From assembly GCA_023434425.1 (NCBI GenBank), contig JAEYSS010000056.1:1-11523 (forward strand): a stretch of DNA of 11,523 bases. Direction: 5' to 3'. Source of the stretch: Pseudomonadota bacterium (lineage in GTDB: Bacteria > Pseudomonadota > Alphaproteobacteria > Ferrovibrionales > Ferrovibrionaceae). Within the stretch, counting starts at the first letter, position 1. Every line of letters starts with the position of its first letter. Position numbers and translations under genes: made by a program. Positions 8,607 through 11,523 of the stretch are shown in pieces. Under the pieces are notes generated by a model. That model had not been told where the DNA came from. It saw only the letters and a list, made by a program, of their open reading frames with translations, and did no database searches.

Positions 8607-8618
8607 TATATTGCTATA
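8599..8618. promoter_or_regulatory. Probable BadR operator, site 2 (upstream of aliB)
   Basis: TATGTCAATATATTGCTATA is the most symmetric of the three copies. The central CAATATATTG is a perfect 10-bp palindrome, and eight of ten positions agree between the two half-sites. It overlaps the -35 of the aliB promoter, as site 1 does at badH, which favours repression by blocking polymerase. Confidence 0.65.
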
Positions 8619-8715
8619 TTATCTGGGGCCGGATATTTGGTGGTGCACGGATATGTGGTCATTTCCGTACTTTCTGGATTTTTCGCTGACCTGAGCCCAG
8701 CTTCGTTTCCTATCG

Positions 8716-8735
8716 TATATCAATAGGTTGTTATG
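8716..8735. promoter_or_regulatory. Probable BadR operator, site 3 (upstream of the SDR gene)
   Basis: TATATCAATAGGTTGTTATG matches the other two copies in most positions (TATRTCAATAnRTTGYTAT). It lies 51 bp upstream of the SDR start and 97 bp from site 2. It would bring the rightward SDR gene into the same regulon. I could not pick a convincing promoter around it. Confidence 0.55.
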
Positions 8736-8786
8736 TTATGCCGCAACGCACAATCCCGGCGGCGTAGAAATTATGGGAACAAGAAA

Positions 8787-9545
8787 ATGCGCCTACGCAA
8801 TCGCACCGCCCTGATCAGCGCCGCGGCTGGCCCCATGGGGGCCGCAATCGCTCGTCGATTTCTCGATGAGGGCGCCAGCGTCGTCTTGACCGACATATCG
8901 GAGCGGCGCCTGACAGAGGCTGCAGCCAAATTATCCAGCAGCGCCAGTCATGAAAGAATCGTCACTGTACGCGCCGACGCCCAGAACCGGTCCGAAAGTG
9001 AAGCCGTCGTTGCGGCCGGTCAGCGGCAGTTCGGACAGATCGATATCTTAATCAATGTGGTAGGCGGCATCCGCGACACGACACTGAGCCGCCCATTTCT
9101 GGAGATGAGTGAGGAGCGCTTCGTTCAAACCTTGTCGCTCAATCTGCTCGGCACGCGCAATTTCGTGCAACTCGTCGTGCCCGGCATGCAGAAGATGGGC
9201 TGGGGCAAAATCGTTAACATCGCCAGCATCAGCATGGCCGGGGAAGCCGGACAGGCCGACTACGCTGCGGCAAAGGCCGGAGTCGCGGCATTGACCCGCA
9301 GTCTCGCTGCGGAGTTCGCGCCTGTGATCAATGTCAACTGCATCTCTCCGGCGCTGATTCAAACGTCGGCCGTGGAACGCATGCCGGTGGAACAAATCCA
9401 GAGCTATGTTGACCGGACATTGCTGAAACGGCTGGGTCAGGCATCGGATATTGCAAGTGCTGCCGCATTCCTGGCCAGCGATGATGCATCGTATATCACC
9501 GGAGAGAATCTATGTGTCAGCGGAGGCATCTCCCCAGCGCTGTAA
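8787..9545 (+). CDS. Short-chain dehydrogenase/reductase, substrate unknown
   Basis: This SDR-family protein of 252 residues has Asp36 at the end of the second strand (NAD-type), Ser147, Tyr159-x-x-x-Lys163 and the C-terminal SDDASYITGENLCVSGG. The glycine motif is unusual: SAAAGPMG (11-18) in place of TGxxxGIG. The NNAG motif is replaced by NVVGG (90-94). I prefer ATG 8787 to the upstream ATG at 8733 because the latter lies inside the operator-like motif and adds 18 basic residues foreign to SDRs; the ribosome site (GGGAAC) is weak. It is divergent from aliB and shares its regulatory region, so it likely belongs to the pathway. Possible roles are oxidation of a ring hydroxyl in a substituted substrate or a later beta-oxidation step. 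It is clearly not a second BadH copy. Confidence 0.85.
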   Translation: MRLRNRTALISAAAGPMGAAIARRFLDEGASVVLTDISERRLTEAAAKLSSSASHERIVTVRADAQNRSESEAVVAAGQRQFGQIDILINVVGGIRDTTLSRPFLEMSEERFVQTLSLNLLGTRNFVQLVVPGMQKMGWGKIVNIASISMAGEAGQADYAAAKAGVAALTRSLAAEFAPVINVNCISPALIQTSAVERMPVEQIQSYVDRTLLKRLGQASDIASAAAFLASDDASYITGENLCVSGGISPAL

Positions 9546-9656
9546 GTGTCGGCTAGGTAGATACGCGTGTTCTACACCGATAAATCACTTTACTCAGCAT
9601 CCCAACCAAACAACGGCAGTCCGCCGCCGAGTGACTGCGATCCTGACCTGAGTCCG

Positions 9657-10414
9657 CTATATCGCCAGATATTGCTGGCGCAATCCGGCATCGTTGAGCA
9701 CGCTCTGCGCCGCACCCTGGAAAACCACCTCTCCATATCCAGGATGATGGCACGGTCGGCCAGCTGCAGTGCCGCGATGGCATTCTGCTCCACGATAATG
9801 GTAGTGACGCCGAGCGCCTTGACGCCTTCGAGTATCCGCTCGATCTCCTTTACGATCACCGGTGCGAGGCCTCATAGGGTTCGTCGAGCAGCAGTAGCTT
9901 GATGTCGCGTGCGAGCGCGCGGGCGACCGCCAGCATCTGCTGCTCGCCACCCGACATGGTGGTCGCCTCCTGCCGGCGGCGTTCCGCGAGACGCGGGAAA
10001 TGCTCGTAGATTCGCTCCAGTGGCCAGCCCCTGGGTCCGGCGATCTGCGCCAAGATCAGATTCTCCTCCACCGTCGCCGCCGATGATCCGGCGGTCCTCA
10101 GGCACCAGCGACACGCCGAGCTGCGCCGCCTGGTACGACACCATCTTGTGCAGCGGCTTGCCGTTGAGCCAGATTTCGCCCTGCCGCACCGCCGGCTCGG
10201 CCGTGCGGGCGATCGAGCGCAGCGTCGAGGTTTTGCCAGCGCCGTTGCGCCCGAGCAGAGCGACGATCTCGCCCTCCATCACGTCGAAGCTGACTCCCTG
10301 GACGATATAACTTTCGCCATAATAGGAATGGATATTGCACACCGACAGGAAGGCGTCAGGCGCAGCACCCGGCGCCATGTTCGATTGCGGACCGACAGTG
10401 GTTGCAAGCGTCAC
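9657..10414 (-). pseudogene. livF: Broken livF (ABC transporter ATPase), three frame disruptions
   Basis: Joined across frames this reads as an almost complete LivF ATPase. It has an N-terminal SYYGESYIVQGVSFDVMEGE, Walker A GRNGAGKTS, VSLVPEDRRII, the signature MSGGEQQMLAVARALA, Walker B LLLLDEP, the switch region VEQNAIAA, and a C-terminus DAGLRQQYLAI ending at 9657. The frame changes near 10072-10086 (net +1 or -2), near 9868-9872 (one G missing from the codons for EGLAP) and near 9729-9738 (one G missing from MGEV). The start is GTG at 10414, overlapping the livG stop as GTGA. All conserved motifs are intact, so the decay is recent, or the indels are sequencing errors in G-runs. It converges with the SDR gene. 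The 110 bp between them (9546-9656) hold no gene I can see. Confidence 0.85.
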
Positions 10415-10521
10415 AGATGCGCTCCTCCCAGATAAGCTTCCTGCACTTTGGTATTGCCGCGCACGTCGTCGGGGCTGCCTTCGGCGATGATCGCGCGCTG
10501 GGCCAGAACGCTGATACTGCC
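10411..10521 (-). pseudogene. livG: 3' remnant of livG (ABC transporter ATPase)
   Basis: About 35 codons of a LivG C-terminus remain: ISVLAQRAIIAEGSPDDVRG followed by NTKVQEAYLGGAHL and stop, overlapping the livF start by 4 bp. Both Walker motifs and the signature are gone. Upstream of codon ISVL, where LivG normally has a CDR-ISVL type junction, homology stops between 10516 and 10522 and a tRNA fragment begins on the opposite strand. The frame stays open through the tRNA antisense to 10662, but that extension is not protein-like. The gene was cut at the tRNA junction and cannot work. Confidence 0.8.
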
Positions 10522-10570
10522 GAAGCTTCCCAAGCTTACGACGGGGGTTCGATTCCCCTCACCCGCTCCA
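10522..10570 (+). tRNA. 3' fragment of tRNA-Gly(CCC), probable integration attachment site
   Basis: The last 49 nt of a tRNA gene are present. The anticodon arm is GAAGC-TTCCCAA-GCTTA with anticodon CCC at 10529-10531, followed by a 4-nt variable loop. The T-arm is GGGGG-TTCGATT-CCCCT, then the 3' acceptor strand CACCCGC, discriminator T and encoded CCA (10568-10570). The matching 5' acceptor GCGGGTG and the D-arm should lie just upstream but are absent; livG sequence is there instead. A bare 3' part of a tRNA gene is what integrase-mediated insertion into a tRNA leaves at the far border of an element. It is not a functional tRNA. Confidence 0.85.
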
Positions 10571-10599
10571 AAGCAATTCAATAAGTTAGCCGGATGATG

Positions 10600-10618
10600 C
10601 GGTTCCTTCGAGGAACCG
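10600..10618. terminator. Hairpin downstream of the tRNA-Gly 3' end
   Basis: CGGTTCCT-TCG-AGGAACCG is a perfect 8-bp stem with a 3-base loop, 29 bp after the tRNA CCA. No T-run follows on the plus strand. It may be the old terminator or processing site of the tRNA transcript. A second small repeat (CTGCA around AAAATAC, then TGCAG) follows at about 10622-10638. The rest of 10571-10791 shows no gene. Confidence 0.4.
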
Positions 10619-10791
10619 TACTGCAAAAATACTGCAGAAGCCGCGTGGACTTTCTCATACACTAGTGGATGATTTGAGCGTCTGGCCCAAGTGACAATTT
10701 ACTTCAGCGTCCATTGTATTCTTGGAATCTAGCCCCTAGCTCATTCCGCTGCCCCTTCATCCTTTCGCATTGCTTAAACTGGAGCCCCTGT

Positions 10792-10992
10792 ATGGCAAAG
10801 ATGTCTGCCAAAGAGATCGCTGCGGCCAATGCCTATTGTGCAGGTGAAGAGGATTACCCTCGCAGAGATTTGTGTCCTTACAATCCTGCTAAAGAGCCTC
10901 ACGCACACGATGCCTATTGGGCAGGGTGGAACCAGGCCGCCACTCAAGCAGACCGCGACGAAAACAGCCACGGAAGCGCCAAGTTCTATTGA
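10792..10992 (+). CDS. Small Rmf/CrpP-like protein
   Basis: This 66-residue soluble protein starts MAKMSAKEIAAANAYCAGEED. Its spacing of AYCAG, then LCPYNP (about residues 36-41), then AYWAGWNQA (about 50-58) follows the pattern of ribosome modulation factor (AG...MCPY...WLGGWREA in E. coli Rmf) and of the CrpP relatives. ATG 10792 has GGAG about 7 bases upstream; the open frame to 10714 adds 26 unlike residues. Rmf dimerises ribosomes in stationary phase, while CrpP has been linked to fluoroquinolone modification. Alphaproteobacterial small members are mostly uncharacterised. Which role applies here cannot be told. It lies outside the inferred island, tail to tail with the hydrolase gene (22 bp between stops). 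Confidence 0.72.
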   Translation: MAKMSAKEIAAANAYCAGEEDYPRRDLCPYNPAKEPHAHDAYWAGWNQAATQADRDENSHGSAKFY

Positions 10993-11014
10993 TTGCCTTT
11001 CGCGCCGAACGCGG

Positions 11015-11523
11015 TCACGGAGAGCTTAGATGCAGCCGCATCGCCTCGCGGAGAAGCTCTTTTCCGCGCTTCGTTGCCTCTGCATTCGGCCCGCCGGATA
11101 TGCGCCAGGTCTGACAAACCTTCATGGCCTTGGCGTATTGATCTGGCAGCATGACGGTGCCGGGGCCATACACCATTATTCCAGACTTACGTTCAATGAA
11201 GCTGAGATCGCTTTGCTGATCCAGGATGCAGCCCCCGAAATTGTCGCCGGTGATCTCCCAATCCCTGGTGCCGGTATCCCAGCTATGTTTGGCCTTGGGT
11301 AGGGTGAATATCTCCACCCGGCCGCCAGCGGCTCGCAGCTTCTCGCCAAACTCGACGCAAGGCCCCATCGGTGTATAGGTGTCAGCCTCGCCGAGAATCA
11401 TATAGAGAGGCCCGCCGATCATTTTGGTGTCGAGGTACTGCGTGCTGCAGTTTGGGTACAGTGCGACATGCAGCGCGTAGCGTTCCTTAGGGTTGGTGAA
11501 GTGCTTGCCGTAGTAGTTGAGCG
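11015..11523 (-). CDS. Dienelactone-hydrolase-type alpha/beta hydrolase, C-terminal part
   Basis: The frame runs off the right edge, and about 168 C-terminal residues are visible. ILGEADTYTPMGPCVEF carries the probable catalytic Asp. The segment IFTLPKAKHSWD carries the probable catalytic His, in the order and spacing of the dienelactone hydrolase family. The Ser or Cys nucleophile would be upstream, outside the window. The tail after the His (about 90 residues, including CQTWRISGGPNAEATKRGKELLREAMRLH) is longer than in the simplest family members and fits the larger periplasmic or cytoplasmic hydrolases often labelled only by family. The substrate is unknown. It is probably host backbone, since it is beyond the tRNA fragment. 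Confidence 0.8.
   Translation of the reverse strand, partial: LNYYGKHFTNPKERYALHVALYPNCSTQYLDTKMIGGPLYMILGEADTYTPMGPCVEFGEKLRAAGGRVEIFTLPKAKHSWDTGTRDWEITGDNFGGCILDQQSDLSFIERKSGIMVYGPGTVMLPDQYAKAMKVCQTWRISGGPNAEATKRGKELLREAMRLHLSSP

Noticed and set aside
8733..8786. Longer N-terminus for the SDR gene from ATG 8733
   Set aside because: The ATG overlaps the operator-like motif, lacks a ribosome site and adds arginine-rich residues not seen in SDRs.
9550..9585. Imperfect inverted repeat after the SDR stop (GTAGA and TCGG arms)
   Set aside because: The stem is short and interrupted with no T-run, so it is too weak to call a terminator.
10411..10662. An 83-residue protein ending in the LivG C-terminus and containing GAGEGNRTPVVSLG
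   Set aside because: The middle part is the antisense translation of a tRNA 3' end, a known source of spurious proteins. Only the last 35 or so codons are livG.

Overview
The window reads as DNA from an alphaproteobacterium. The evidence is the moderately high GC, the close resemblance of the core enzymes to the Rhodopseudomonas palustris alicyclic-acid genes, and a tRNA-Gly type common in that class. No species can be fixed from sequence alone. The main content is a catabolic cluster for cyclohexanecarboxylate or related alicyclic acids, with its own uptake system and a MarR-type regulator.

Layout. Positions 1-4007 hold a leftward operon. In transcription order it is badH (2-hydroxycyclohexanecarboxyl-CoA dehydrogenase), badI (ring-opening hydrolase), a periplasmic substrate-binding protein, livH and livM (ABC permeases, the last cut by the window edge). 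Divergent from it at 4152-4628 is a badR-like MarR regulator. Positions 4653-8559 hold a second leftward operon: aliB (cyclohexanecarboxyl-CoA dehydrogenase), an unassigned MDR-family dehydrogenase and aliA (cyclohexanecarboxylate-CoA ligase). Divergent from aliB is an SDR gene at 8787-9545. Both divergent intergenic regions carry copies of one 20-bp dyad-like motif (4111-4130, 8599-8618, 8716-8735). I read these as the operators of the local MarR regulator. Two of them contain the -35 hexamer of a recognisable promoter.

How the genes work together: the substrate-binding protein and permeases import the acid, AliA activates it to the CoA thioester and AliB introduces the ring double bond. A hydratase of the BadK type, not present here, would add water. 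BadH then oxidises the 2-hydroxy group and BadI cleaves the 2-keto ring to pimeloyl-CoA. The MDR and SDR genes are extra to the known pathway and may serve modified substrates.

The right part (9546-11523) is different. It holds a livF pseudogene with three frame breaks and a short livG 3' remnant. That remnant joins directly to the last 49 nt of a tRNA-Gly(CCC) gene whose 5' part is missing. This looks like an attachment-site scar, that is, the right border of a genomic island containing the catabolic cluster. Beyond it come a hairpin, a small Rmf/CrpP-like protein gene and the C-terminal part of a dienelactone-hydrolase-type enzyme, probably host backbone.
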